Positions 50,515 to 58,451 of a stretch of 64,000 bases of DNA are shown piece by piece. A program made the translations under genes and the position numbers. Below the pieces are notes generated by a model that did not search any database, was not told the DNA's origin, and saw nothing but the letters and a program-made list of their open reading frames with translations. This stretch comes from CAZFLM01 sp964519955. GTDB taxonomy: Bacteria > Armatimonadota > Chthonomonadetes > Chthonomonadales > CAJBBX01. The stretch's first letter is position 1; the number at the start of each line of letters is the position of its first letter. The stretch spans positions 186,001 through 250,000 of the forward strand of contig CAZFLM010000001.1 of the NCBI GenBank assembly GCA_964519955.1, given 5' to 3'.

Positions 50515-51291
50515 CTAACGTGCCCCACACGCCTGCAGGCAGGCCTGCATGTGCCCGCGCGTCTCCGCCGCGATGACCGCGCACTGCAGCACGTCCAGCT
50601 CCTTGGCGCCGATCACCTCCAGGTCCACAGGGCCCGTGTACCCTGCCTGGTGCAGCACGCGCAGGTAGCCCACCAGGTCGATGTCGCCGCGCCCGTTCGC
50701 CTGCATGGGCGGGGGACCAGGGTTCATCTGACGCCCCTTGCAGTCGCGGATGTGCACATGCTTCACGCGCGACACCACGGCCGCTATGGCCTCCACGGGG
50801 TTATCGCCCGAGCGGTACATGTGCGAGGGGTCCATGTCGATGCCGAAGGCCTTCGACGTGATGGCCTCCATCGCCCGCAGGGTTGTCGGCGTGTTGTAGA
50901 TCGCCGCGCCCACGTGCGCCTTCACGCAGAGCGTCACGCCATAGTGCTCGGCGCGGTCCGCCAGCTTTCCCAGCGAGTCGATGCTCTGCTGCAGCGTCTC
51001 CTCGTCGTCCATCTTGCCGCCCGGTCCGCAGTTGATGATCGGGATGCCAATCTCGGCGCCCGCCTGGAACGCCAGCTCCATCTTGGCCGGGTCCTGCGAG
51101 GGCTGCTCCATCGCCAGCAGCTCCAGGCCGTATTCCTTCGAGAGGCGCTGGATCTCGGGCTTCAGCTCCTGCCAGCGCTCCAGCACCAGGTGCTCGCTCA
51201 TGCCGTCGATGGCCGACAGCTCGATCCCGTCGTAACCGGCCATGGCGAGGTACTTGAACGCGGTCTCCATGTCGTGGCCACCGAACAGCAC
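50515..51291 (-). CDS. Sugar phosphate isomerase/epimerase (xylose isomerase-like TIM barrel)
   Basis: 258 residues from a GTG at 51291. TIM-barrel pattern: FKYLAMAGYDGIELSAI near the start, VTLCVKAHVGAAIYNTP, FGIDMDPSHMYRSGDNP, VKHVHIRDCKG and PVDLEVIG, with acidic and His residues for a divalent metal site. The frame is open further upstream and reads KLGANSVLFGG, which is the normal family N-terminus. The codon where the ATG is expected (51312-51310, 6 nt after GAGGAG) is AGG. Thus the original start may have been lost. It was once directly downstream of the GH38 gene and is now separated from it by the inserted segment. Confidence 0.85.
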   Translation of the reverse strand: MLFGGHDMETAFKYLAMAGYDGIELSAIDGMSEHLVLERWQELKPEIQRLSKEYGLELLAMEQPSQDPAKMELAFQAGAEIGIPIINCGPGGKMDDEETLQQSIDSLGKLADRAEHYGVTLCVKAHVGAAIYNTPTTLRAMEAITSKAFGIDMDPSHMYRSGDNPVEAIAAVVSRVKHVHIRDCKGRQMNPGPPPMQANGRGDIDLVGYLRVLHQAGYTGPVDLEVIGAKELDVLQCAVIAAETRGHMQACLQACGAR

Positions 51292-51495
51292 CGAATTGGC
51301 GCCTAGCTTCCTCGCAGACTCCTCGATATGATGTGGGAGCGGCGTGAGTCCGCTCCGTTCCTACTTCCGAACCGTCTTCCGCGGCGTCAGCAGCACCGTC
51401 TCGATCGAATGGTGGCCCACGGCCAGCCGCGCCGCGCCGTCCACCACCTGCAGCGGCTCGCCCGGGTCCTCGATCATGCTGGCGTGCCGCCCGGA
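51125..51495. repeat. 371-bp direct repeat, copy A
   Basis: Matches 54308-54678 with three mismatches found by eye. It covers the 5' part of the isomerase, the short intergenic region and the last 45 codons of the GH38 gene. Repeat length and position show that the original isomerase/GH38 junction was duplicated on both sides of the 2.8 kb segment. Confidence 0.95.
51361..51495 (-). pseudogene. 3' fragment of the GH38 mannosidase gene
   Basis: Encodes the last 44 residues of the GH38 protein, from GRHASMIEDPG to the stop. The rest of that gene is absent here. It is the copy A end of the duplication and is not expected to be expressed on its own. Confidence 0.9.
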
Positions 51496-51604
51496 CGATG
51501 ATCTCGCATCCCGCCGTGCCACTAACCTCGGCGCACTTCGATCCACCGATGTCAACACCCAGGGTAGGCCGGGGCGCCTGCCATCCGCCAACATCGCGTT
51601 GCAT
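51496..51604 (-). pseudogene. Truncated 5' end of a ROK-family gene
   Basis: From an ATG at 51604 the frame reads MQRDVGGWQAPRPTLGVDIGGSKC, with the GVDIGGSK nucleotide-binding signature of ROK sugar kinases and repressors. After about 36 codons it stops matching at the repeat border and runs into the GH38 fragment in a different frame. It indicates that the inserted segment came from a locus with a ROK gene. Confidence 0.7.
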
Positions 51605-51912
51605 GAACGGGTTTGGCTCCCGGGGCCTCCAAACGTGCGGCTCTTGGCGTGTTCCGCTCCGGTCGGTGACGCAGGCGCTGGCCCTGTGCGTACTGCAATC
51701 AACACGCGCATCTGCCGGCCCATCCACATGCTGTATACCTCACGGAGTGGTGCGGCACGGCGCAGCGCCCTCTCACGGCGACCCTCGGAGTGGCCGCGCC
51801 GCAATTCCACACATAGTATTGACAGACTCTATGATCGGTGCGATACTAGCGGGAGGCGGCGTGGCCGTTCGTTTCGATCCGGGATCACGTTGTTAACCTC
51901 AGGTGGTTACCC
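51605..51912. other. Upstream region of the inserted operon
   Basis: No gene is seen except the promoter at 51819-51847. The stretch is less GC-rich near the promoter than the surrounding DNA. Confidence 0.5.
51819..51847 (+). promoter_or_regulatory. Sigma70-type promoter of the Cys-rich peptide operon
   Basis: TTGACA (51819-51824), 17-nt spacer, GATACT (51842-51847): a perfect -35 box and 4 of 6 at -10. Transcription would start near 51855, about 60 nt before the peptide ATG. Confidence 0.6.
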
Positions 51913-52266
51913 ATGAAGGTGCTTCGGTCGAACCCGTTTGTCGTCTCAGTCCTGTCGTGCCTCCTCTTCTTCAGCCTGACCGTGGCTGCGTTCGCCACGA
52001 CGTGGCCCGGCCACTGGCCGGACTGCGGGTGGGTCTGCTGGGATTACGGGCCAGATGGCAGCCAATCGAACCCGGACTCCTGTGGCAACTGCTGCTCGCA
52101 GAACTGCCTCGCCGGCGGCGGGAACGGTCAGTTCGACTACGCCGGCTGCGTGGCTTGCTGCAACGCTTACAACTACGGCGATCCGAACGGCAACACGCAC
52201 TGCCAGGGCCACGGTCCCATCACGACTGCCCCGGTCATCCCTATCGACCCCCCAGATCCGCAGTAG
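51913..52266 (+). CDS. Small secreted Cys-rich protein
   Basis: 117 residues, ATG with AGGTGG 6 nt upstream. Signal peptide of about 28 residues (Lys/Arg start, VVSVLSCLLFFSLTVAAFA, cleavage before TTWPG). The mature protein of about 89 residues has ten cysteines: DCGWVCW, SCGNCCSQNC, GCVACC and HC, with many Gly, Asn, Asp and aromatic residues. It ends in a short Pro-rich tail. Ten Cys in a secreted peptide suggests up to five disulfides. A DsbA-like oxidoreductase gene lies in the same operon. I do not recognise the family. It could be a secreted toxin or bacteriocin-like peptide, a structural surface peptide or a metal binder. Confidence 0.75.
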   Translation: MKVLRSNPFVVSVLSCLLFFSLTVAAFATTWPGHWPDCGWVCWDYGPDGSQSNPDSCGNCCSQNCLAGGGNGQFDYAGCVACCNAYNYGDPNGNTHCQGHGPITTAPVIPIDPPDPQ

Positions 52267-52383
52267 GGGGCTACCGCATAGCGGTTCGGTAGGGCTGTTG
52301 GGCCGTTCACGCTATCCCTCGCCGATCGTGTGAGTGACGTCACGCCGCCAAAGACCAAGACGCAGGAAGTGAGGAGCACGCCC

Positions 52384-52908
52384 ATGATGCCTCCCGCACG
52401 CAGACGTCTCGTCATCTACCTTGGACCGCTCCTGGGCATCTGCCTTGGGTGTGCCTTCTGGCTCGAGTATGGCCCCAAGGGCAGCGGAGGCCCTACCGAC
52501 CAGTGGGCACGGAGCAGGGGCTTCGGATCGGCAGATCGGTACGAGGCGATCCTGGCGTTGAGCCACGAGTCGAAGCACCTCCGAGATCTCACAGAGCAGC
52601 AGTTTGGGCTCGTGCAGGACGTCCTCGATCACGATGGACCCAATGCCAAGACACTGGCGGTTGTCTCCCTGGCGTCACTTCGCACCGCCGAACAGCAGAG
52701 GCGCGCGCTGAGGATGGTCATGCCGCACGTGCGCGAGAAGGGAGTGGACGCCATGATCTACTTCGTTGTCCAGACCTATGCCAGGGGAAGCGGTCGGGGG
52801 GCCGTCGAGGAGTTGGCTCGCGGCCCCGACCCGGCCATCGCGACATGGGCCAGCAAGGTCCTGGCAACCGTGCCGAGCAGCACGCCCGCGCCGAAGTGGC
52901 CGAGGTAA
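52384..52908 (+). CDS. Small membrane-anchored helical-repeat protein
   Basis: 174 residues from the ATG at 52384 (GAGGAG 7 nt upstream). A longer in-frame start at 52330 lacks a site. An Arg-rich start and one membrane segment (about 9-26, VIYLGPLLGICLGCAFW) are followed by a soluble domain of helices with HEAT-like character (SLASLRTAEQQRRALRMVMPHVREKG). No cysteine pairs or motifs are seen in the soluble part. It lies between the Cys-rich protein and the pseudopilin in the inserted operon. It could be a partner or immunity-type protein for the peptide, but this is only positional. Confidence 0.65.
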   Translation: MMPPARRRLVIYLGPLLGICLGCAFWLEYGPKGSGGPTDQWARSRGFGSADRYEAILALSHESKHLRDLTEQQFGLVQDVLDHDGPNAKTLAVVSLASLRTAEQQRRALRMVMPHVREKGVDAMIYFVVQTYARGSGRGAVEELARGPDPAIATWASKVLATVPSSTPAPKWPR

Positions 52909-52915
52909 GCAACCG

Positions 52916-53581
52916 ATGAGTGCGCAGACTACGTGCCGTGTTTCGATCCGCGGAGTTGGCCGTGCTCCGCGGGAGCCCGGCTTCACCCTCGTCGAGTTGC
53001 TCGTGGTCATCGCAATCGTCGGGGTCTTGGCCGCGCTGTTGTTCCCGGTCTATGCGGCGGCACGAGGGAAGGCGCGCGTGACAGCATGCCTCTCCAACCT
53101 CCGCCAACTCGGGCAAGCGACCGCGATGTACATGAGCGACTACGACGACACATACCCACACGCCATACATGGGTGGTTCAGGGACCATCCTGATCCGCTA
53201 CCAGGCATGCCTGGCATCGCGGCGGACGTGCCGAACATCCCGCTGATCCAAGATGCGCTGGCTCCCTACTGCCGCTCGCGGGACCTGTTCCATTGCCCGG
53301 CGGACTTCGGCTCCAACTCGGCTTCGCCCCCAATCGTGCCTTCGGAGTTCGCTCGCTACGGCTCCAGCTACGAGTTCACCCCACTCCTACAAGACGAGAA
53401 GGAAGGGTGCTTTGGCCGCCCGGCGGACCTTGTGTATGCCTACGACTGCTCGATCGAGTGGCATACGTGGCGCAGGGTGTCCTACTGGGATGGACGCCTC
53501 GTCGCGCTGTACCACGACTGGCACGTCAAGTTGATCCCCGAGCCCGCGAGGAAGATTGGAGTGTCCTGCGATGGGGGGTAG
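52916..53581 (+). CDS. Type II/IV pseudopilin-like secreted protein
   Basis: 221 residues. A prepilin peptidase site G-FTLVELLVV (after REPG, near 22) is followed by a hydrophobic helix (about 23-43). Then comes the pattern ACLSNLRQLGQATAMYMSDYDDTYP, typical of the large pseudopilin family of Planctomycetes and Armatimonadota. The C-terminal part has two or more cysteine pairs (YCRSRDLFHC, GCFG, YDCS) and ends with a DWHVKLIP strand. It starts 8 nt after the previous stop. It would be processed by a prepilin peptidase and placed in a pilus-like or secretion filament. The extra Cys would need oxidation. Confidence 0.85.
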   Translation: MSAQTTCRVSIRGVGRAPREPGFTLVELLVVIAIVGVLAALLFPVYAAARGKARVTACLSNLRQLGQATAMYMSDYDDTYPHAIHGWFRDHPDPLPGMPGIAADVPNIPLIQDALAPYCRSRDLFHCPADFGSNSASPPIVPSEFARYGSSYEFTPLLQDEKEGCFGRPADLVYAYDCSIEWHTWRRVSYWDGRLVALYHDWHVKLIPEPARKIGVSCDGG

Positions 53582-53588
53582 GCACAGC

Positions 53589-54275
53589 ATGTCGGCGATC
53601 GAATCTCGCACCACCATGAATCGGATCGAGAAGGTCGTGCTAGGTTCTGCACTCCTCCTGACCACGGGTCTTGTCGCCGTCGCGTGCGTTAGGGCCGGTC
53701 GCCTCGCGGCGGCCGCACGCCGGCAGAACGAGGCGAAGAAGGCGGTCGTCCTACGAGTTGCGCCCGCCGTCGCCATCGGCAACCGCCCGCAGTTCCGCGG
53801 CGCTGCGGGTGCCCCGTATGTGCTCGTGGAGTTCATGGATTACCAGTGCCCGCCGTGCAAAGCCGTCCATGCCGATCTGCCCGGACTGGTCTCCCGGTAT
53901 GGGCCGCGAGTGCGCTACACGATCCGGCAGTTTCCGCTTGTCAACATGCACCCCTTCGCCATGGACGCAGCGATCACATCGGAGGCCGCGCGCGAGCAGG
54001 GGCGGTTCTGGGAGATGCACGACGGACTGATGGATTGCGGCGGCGCACCCGATGCCGCGGCGATCGCCGATCTCGCGCAGCGCCTCCATATGGACGCTAA
54101 GCGGTTCGCGCAGGCTTGTCGCACTACCGCGCGGGCTGCGGTGCATACCGACCTCGCCGCCGCATCGGCAATGGACCTGCCAGGAACACCCAGCTTCGTC
54201 CTCTGCTCGCCAGGTGGCCGGGTTGTGCGCCTGGGGTCGCTCGCGCAGATCGGCCGGTTCATCCCAGGAGGGTGA
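53589..54275 (+). CDS. DsbA-like thiol-disulfide oxidoreductase, membrane-anchored
   Basis: 228 residues from the ATG at 53589, 7 nt after the pseudopilin stop. One N-terminal membrane segment (about 14-34, VVLGSALLLTTGLVAVAC), then a thioredoxin-fold domain of the DsbA/Thioredoxin_4 class. It has the active-site CPPC in MDYQCPPCKAVH near 89-92, HPFAMDAAITSEAAREQGRFWEMHDGLM, and the cis-Pro loop LPGTPSFVL. It acts outside the membrane to form or repair disulfides. Its natural clients are the Cys-rich peptide and the pseudopilin of the same operon. No DsbB or VKOR partner is encoded nearby. Confidence 0.88.
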   Translation: MSAIESRTTMNRIEKVVLGSALLLTTGLVAVACVRAGRLAAAARRQNEAKKAVVLRVAPAVAIGNRPQFRGAAGAPYVLVEFMDYQCPPCKAVHADLPGLVSRYGPRVRYTIRQFPLVNMHPFAMDAAITSEAAREQGRFWEMHDGLMDCGGAPDAAAIADLAQRLHMDAKRFAQACRTTARAAVHTDLAAASAMDLPGTPSFVLCSPGGRVVRLGSLAQIGRFIPGG

Positions 54276-54307
54276 GTTCCGCAACGGCGGTGGGAGCTTC
54301 GGCGTGA

Positions 54308-54495
54308 AGGCCGTATTCCTTCTAGAGGCGCTGGATCTCGGGCTTCAGCTCCTGCCAGCGCTCCAGTACCAGGTGCTCGCTCATGCCGTCGATGGCCGAC
54401 AGCTCGATCCCGTCGTAACCGGCCATGGCGAGGTACTTGAACGCGGTCTCCATGTCGTGGCCACCGAACAGCACCGAATTGGCGCCTAGCTTCCT
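54308..54495 (-). pseudogene. 5' fragment of the sugar isomerase gene
   Basis: Repeats the N-terminal coding part of the isomerase at 50515-51291. It carries the same AGG at the start position, a TAG stop near residue 60, and no downstream sequence. It is a non-functional remnant of the duplication. Confidence 0.9.
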
Positions 54496-54678
54496 CGCAG
54501 ACTCCTCGATATGATGTGGGAGCGGCGTGAGTCCGCTCCGTTCCTACTTCCGAACCGTCTTCCGCGGCGTCAGCAGCACCGTCTCGATCGAATGGTGGCC
54601 CACGGCCAGCCGCGCCGCGCCGTCCACCACCTGCAGCGGCTCGCCCGGGTCCTCGATCATACTGGCGTGCCGCCCGGA
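54308..54678. repeat. 371-bp direct repeat, copy B
   Basis: Matches 51125-51495 with three mismatches. One of them (54317) turns a Ser codon of the isomerase fragment into a TAG stop. The GH38 portion of this copy is part of the intact gene. Confidence 0.95.
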
Positions 54679-57600
54679 TACGACCGGCACAAACGACGTG
54701 ATGCTCGCTTCCGCACCCCGCCCGTCCATCTCGCAGCAGCGCACCGCAATCGCGTCCTCGTCCTCCGCCTTCTTCACCGTCGTGATCACCACGTTGCTCG
54801 CGGAGACACCGAAGAACGAGCGCGCTTCCGGCTGATCGGCCCGAGCGGGCGCCCCCGTCTGCGTCACCGCGATGAGCGGCGAGTTCGCGGCAACTCCCAT
54901 CCGCCGCCCGTTCTCCGCGCCACCGCCGTGCGAGAAGAGCGAGAAGCGGTACGAGTGGTCGCCCGCCTGCAGGTAGTAGTTCCCCAGACCGTGGCAGCTC
55001 TTCCGCGACGCCAGCAGCAGCGGCTGCAGGATCGGGTAGGCCGCGGGGCCCGGCGTCGGGTCCACCCAGTCGCACACGGCCACGCTCGACGAGAGGGTCA
55101 CTCCGCCCGCCGCGTCGCTCGCGTCAATCCAGTTCTGCACTTCGCGCGGCCTCACCTCCGCGCACGGCTGAGTATACCGCTCGCCAGCCGAGCCCGCGAT
55201 CTCCCCCTTGCCCACCTCGATCGATGCCATCGGCGCTTCGTAGGTGATCCGAGCCCCCTTCGCATCCACCGGGAAGGCGAGCCGGAACTCGCGGTAGGGC
55301 GTCCCGTCCCAGCCAATCAGGTCCGTCTCCAGGTCGATGCGCTGGATGTCGCGGTAGACGATCAGCCGCTGGCGCACGCCGGTGTGCCGGAAGCCGGCCG
55401 CCTCCTGCAGGTGCAGCATCTCCGCCACGACACGCACCGGTCCGTCCTCCACCAGGCGCCACGCCGGCCGGTGGTTGCTCAGCTTGTCGAACTCCTCCAT
55501 CGTGGGCTTCTGGACCTCGCTGAACTCGCCCGCGCCGTTCCCAACCGACTGCATCGTGAACAGCTCGCCGCCCAGGAACTTGCCCGTGTTCAGCAGCTCG
55601 CGGCCGCGCGCCTTGTCGCGAATCGCGCGGATGCCGCCCGGCGCCAGCTCGATGCGGTACGCGGCGGTGTCGATGACCGGAAGCACGACCCGCCACCGGT
55701 CCTTCGAGGCGGTCTTGAGTGGCCGAGCGTACCAGGTTGCATAGCCCATCGAAGGCACGTCGCGCGCGACGAAGGCCACGCTGGCCGTCTCCAGGCTGCC
55801 GTCAGCGTACATCGTGCGCTCGACGATCTGACAGGGCACGCGCGTGCCGGCGCGATCGATCATCTCCACCCCGCGCGCCTGTCCGTGGGCAAAGGTGAGG
55901 CCGGCGACGACCGGATCGGTCCGCTTCCAGGAGAGCGCGTTGAACACCACGATCGGTACGCCAAGAGCACGGTTCGCCTTCACCCGGGCCGCCAGGGCAG
56001 ACACAGCATTGCCGACCACCGAGGCGCCCAGGTTCCGCGCACGCTCCGCCTTGCGCCGGAAGACTTCGTCTGTAATCTCGCCGTAGTAGCCGCCCCAGCC
56101 GTGGTCGGGATAGATCGCGGCCTTCCACGCCTCATCGAGCACAGTCTTCGGGTAGCTCGCGAAGCTCCGGTTCATGAGGCAGAGCGCCGTCGAGAAGGTC
56201 TCCGCCGCGGGTAGGATTACCGAAGCCTCGCGCATCGCCGAGACGAGGTGGTGGTGTGTGGGGCCGTGGATGTACAGCCAGACGTTGGGCCGCTCGCCCG
56301 TGATCGTAGGCAGGTTCGGCTTGCCGGCGGTGGCCGCGTCGAGGAAGGCTTCGGCGGTGGACGAGATGAGCGCTGGCGCGCCCCCCGATGCAGGCTGCGT
56401 GGTGCCCTCCCACGTGGGCCACTGGCTGCGCAGCGCGGCGAAGTCGGTAGGGCCGGACGAGTCGACCGACACGATGTAGCCGAACGCCGGCTTGAGCGAC
56501 TCGGCCTCGTAGACCTTCGTCCATCGGCTCAGATCGGCCGCAGTGTTGGCCGCGACGGTGGGTGTATCGGCCTGCAGCCGGCCCCAGGCATCGCAGTAGT
56601 GGCCCGGCGAGAAGGCAGTCACGCCGCTTCCGTCGGGGCTGTTCCACCGGAAGATGCCGGGCGCGTGCCGGCTGATGACCAGGTAGGGCACGCCGGACTT
56701 GGCGAGGATCTGCGGCATCTGTGCCGCGCGCCCGGGCACGTCGCAGTTCCAGGCGGCGCGTGCGCCGCAGCCTGGCAGCAACTTGCGCACCAGGCGCCTG
56801 CCGAAGTACACCTGCCGCACCAGGAACTCGCCCGACTCGAGCCCCTCGTACGGCTGGTTGAAGGTGGCGCCCCACTCGAACCGGTGCTCGCGCGTGCGCT
56901 GCAGGACCTCGTCGCGGCGCTCCGGATGCCGGCCCAGATACTCGACCAGGCTGAGCGCGTCCTCCATGCCGAACCGGAAGCCCGGATCGGTGCGCATCTT
57001 GTCGAGCGCGGGCGTGATCACCTGCCGGTCCCGCTGCTCCTCGCACCGCTGCGGCGTGTCCATCCACGCGATGTCCTGGTGGCTCGACGAGAGCAGGTGG
57101 ATGGCGCCACCGGCGAAGAACGGCGGGAAGCTGGCCGAGCCAAGCGCCTGGCCGGGCGGCGCCAGCGAGACCCGCCGCAAGACCGTCACCGGCGCCGCGC
57201 CAGGCACTGCGACGACCACGGTTGCGTCTGCGAGCCCGGCCGCCGCAGGAACGGGCGCCCATCCGATCCTCCTACCGTCCGCGTCCGGAGCGCCAAGCCC
57301 AACCGTGCTCCCACCCACCTCGGCCGATGCGGGCGCGCGCACTGCAGAACCTGGGCCATACACCTGCGCAACCAGCTTCTGCTCGATTCCGCGAGCGCCC
57401 TGGCGGTAGACGGCCGGAGCGGCGAGCACGATCAGCGGCTCCCTGAGGTCGGCCACGCGCGAGTAGACCTCGAACTCGAAGATGCGCGCGAACTCGTTCC
57501 TCCCCTGCTCCCCCTGCGTGATGTAGAGGCGCAGGTACCGCGCGCTCACGGGCGCGAGCTTGTGCTCGGAGACGTTGGCCGTGTTGCCGCGGATTGGCGC

Positions 57601-57993
57601 GACCAGGTCGGTCCACGGTCCGTCCGCCGAAGCGCCGCGCTGCACCTGGAAGTCGCGTGTGTCGTACTCGTCGCCCTGCCCGAGCACGCCCTCGTGGCGG
57701 ATGACGATGCGCCGGATGACGCGCTCCTGCCCCAGGTCGACGACAAGCCAGTGCGGCGTCGCGTTGGCGGAGGAGTTCCACTTGTCGGTCTCGCGCCGCG
57801 CCCACCGACCATCCAGCGCGTTCGCCGCCTCATACCCCGCCGCGTAGACTGAACTCGCGCGGGCCGTCGCGCCGAACTGCGAGAGCGCCACGTTCACCTC
57901 GCGCTCCTGCGCTCGCGCGGAAGAGGAGGAGAGGAGCGGTGCGGCAAGCAATAGGCAGAGGAGTGCGCGCATACGCTGGGCCATGATCGGCAT
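54544..57993 (-). CDS. Secreted GH38 alpha-mannosidase-like protein with F5/8 type C domain
   Basis: 1149 residues from the ATG at 57993 (GGAG 7 nt upstream). Signal peptide to about residue 29 (ALLCLLLAAPLLSSSSARA). An F5/8 type C (discoidin) carbohydrate-binding domain spans about 32-180 (HWLVVDLGQERVIRRIVIRHEG). The GH38 N-terminal catalytic domain starts near 290 (GGAIHLLSSSHQDIAWMD, in which HQD supplies metal ligands), with RFGMEDALSLVEYL and AWNCDVPG, the latter containing the nucleophile Asp. The central helical domain and a large beta C-terminal domain (from about 650) complete the family. It should trim alpha-mannosides outside the cell. Its natural downstream partner, the isomerase, has been displaced by the insertion. 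Confidence 0.9.
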   Translation of the reverse strand: MPIMAQRMRALLCLLLAAPLLSSSSARAQEREVNVALSQFGATARASSVYAAGYEAANALDGRWARRETDKWNSSANATPHWLVVDLGQERVIRRIVIRHEGVLGQGDEYDTRDFQVQRGASADGPWTDLVAPIRGNTANVSEHKLAPVSARYLRLYITQGEQGRNEFARIFEFEVYSRVADLREPLIVLAAPAVYRQGARGIEQKLVAQVYGPGSAVRAPASAEVGGSTVGLGAPDADGRRIGWAPVPAAAGLADATVVVAVPGAAPVTVLRRVSLAPPGQALGSASFPPFFAGGAIHLLSSSHQDIAWMDTPQRCEEQRDRQVITPALDKMRTDPGFRFGMEDALSLVEYLGRHPERRDEVLQRTREHRFEWGATFNQPYEGLESGEFLVRQVYFGRRLVRKLLPGCGARAAWNCDVPGRAAQMPQILAKSGVPYLVISRHAPGIFRWNSPDGSGVTAFSPGHYCDAWGRLQADTPTVAANTAADLSRWTKVYEAESLKPAFGYIVSVDSSGPTDFAALRSQWPTWEGTTQPASGGAPALISSTAEAFLDAATAGKPNLPTITGERPNVWLYIHGPTHHHLVSAMREASVILPAAETFSTALCLMNRSFASYPKTVLDEAWKAAIYPDHGWGGYYGEITDEVFRRKAERARNLGASVVGNAVSALAARVKANRALGVPIVVFNALSWKRTDPVVAGLTFAHGQARGVEMIDRAGTRVPCQIVERTMYADGSLETASVAFVARDVPSMGYATWYARPLKTASKDRWRVVLPVIDTAAYRIELAPGGIRAIRDKARGRELLNTGKFLGGELFTMQSVGNGAGEFSEVQKPTMEEFDKLSNHRPAWRLVEDGPVRVVAEMLHLQEAAGFRHTGVRQRLIVYRDIQRIDLETDLIGWDGTPYREFRLAFPVDAKGARITYEAPMASIEVGKGEIAGSAGERYTQPCAEVRPREVQNWIDASDAAGGVTLSSSVAVCDWVDPTPGPAAYPILQPLLLASRKSCHGLGNYYLQAGDHSYRFSLFSHGGGAENGRRMGVAANSPLIAVTQTGAPARADQPEARSFFGVSASNVVITTVKKAEDEDAIAVRCCEMDGRGAEASITSFVPVVSGRHASMIEDPGEPLQVVDGAARLAVGHHSIETVLLTPRKTVRK

Positions 57994-58060
57994 GGTCGTG
58001 CTCCGGGTGCGGCGTGGTGTTGGGCAAACACTGGGATCGACAGAAGGAGGATAGCCCACG

Positions 58061-58441
58061 ATGAGCGACGAGTCCATCGCCCCGGGCAACATCGGCTGGA
58101 TCGACTTGTCCGTGGGGAACGCCGACCAGGTCCGCGACTTCTACGGCGCGGTGGTCGGCTGGCAGCCCGACCCGGTCGACATGAGCGGCTACAGCGACTA
58201 CCAGATGCTGCGGCCGAGCACCGGCGAGCCGGTCGCCGGCATCTGCCACGCGCAGGGCTGCAACGCGGACATGCCGCCCGTCTGGCTCATCTACATCGTG
58301 GTGCCGGACCTCGACGCGGCGCTCGCCAAGTGCGAGGAGTTGGGCGGCGAGGTCATCGCGGGCCCGAAGGAGATGGGCGAGTCCCGCTACGCCGTCATCA
58401 AGGACCCGGCCGGCGCCATGTGCGCGCTCTATCAGGAGTAG
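58061..58441 (+). CDS. VOC-family (glyoxalase-like) protein
   Basis: 126 residues, ATG with AGGAGG 10 nt upstream. Typical vicinal-oxygen-chelate pattern: GWIDLSVGNADQVRDFYGAVVGW at the start, WLIYIVVPDLDAALAKCEELGGEVIAGP, and YAVIKDPAGAMCALYQ at the end. Such small proteins bind a metal and catalyse isomerisation, ring opening or antibiotic binding, but the substrate is not predictable. It is divergent from the mannosidase gene and convergent with the next gene. Confidence 0.9.
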   Translation: MSDESIAPGNIGWIDLSVGNADQVRDFYGAVVGWQPDPVDMSGYSDYQMLRPSTGEPVAGICHAQGCNADMPPVWLIYIVVPDLDAALAKCEELGGEVIAGPKEMGESRYAVIKDPAGAMCALYQE

Positions 58442-58451
58442 GCCACGGGCG

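Larger units (their letters stand above)
51496..54307. mobile_element. Inserted 2.8-kb segment between direct repeats
   Basis: The unique DNA between the two 371-bp repeats splits a formerly adjacent gene pair. It carries a truncated ROK-gene start on the left, then on the plus strand a promoter and four genes: Cys-rich secreted peptide, small anchored protein, pseudopilin and DsbA-like oxidoreductase. There is no transposase, integrase or terminal inverted repeat. The structure fits integration by a single crossover, a segmental duplication with transposition of a distant locus, or an assembly join. The first two are real biology; the third must be excluded. Confidence 0.65.

Noticed and set aside
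53915..55075. Minus-strand open frame across the right border of the insertion
   Set aside because: It runs antisense to the DsbA-like gene and out of frame through the GH38 gene; it only joins shadows.
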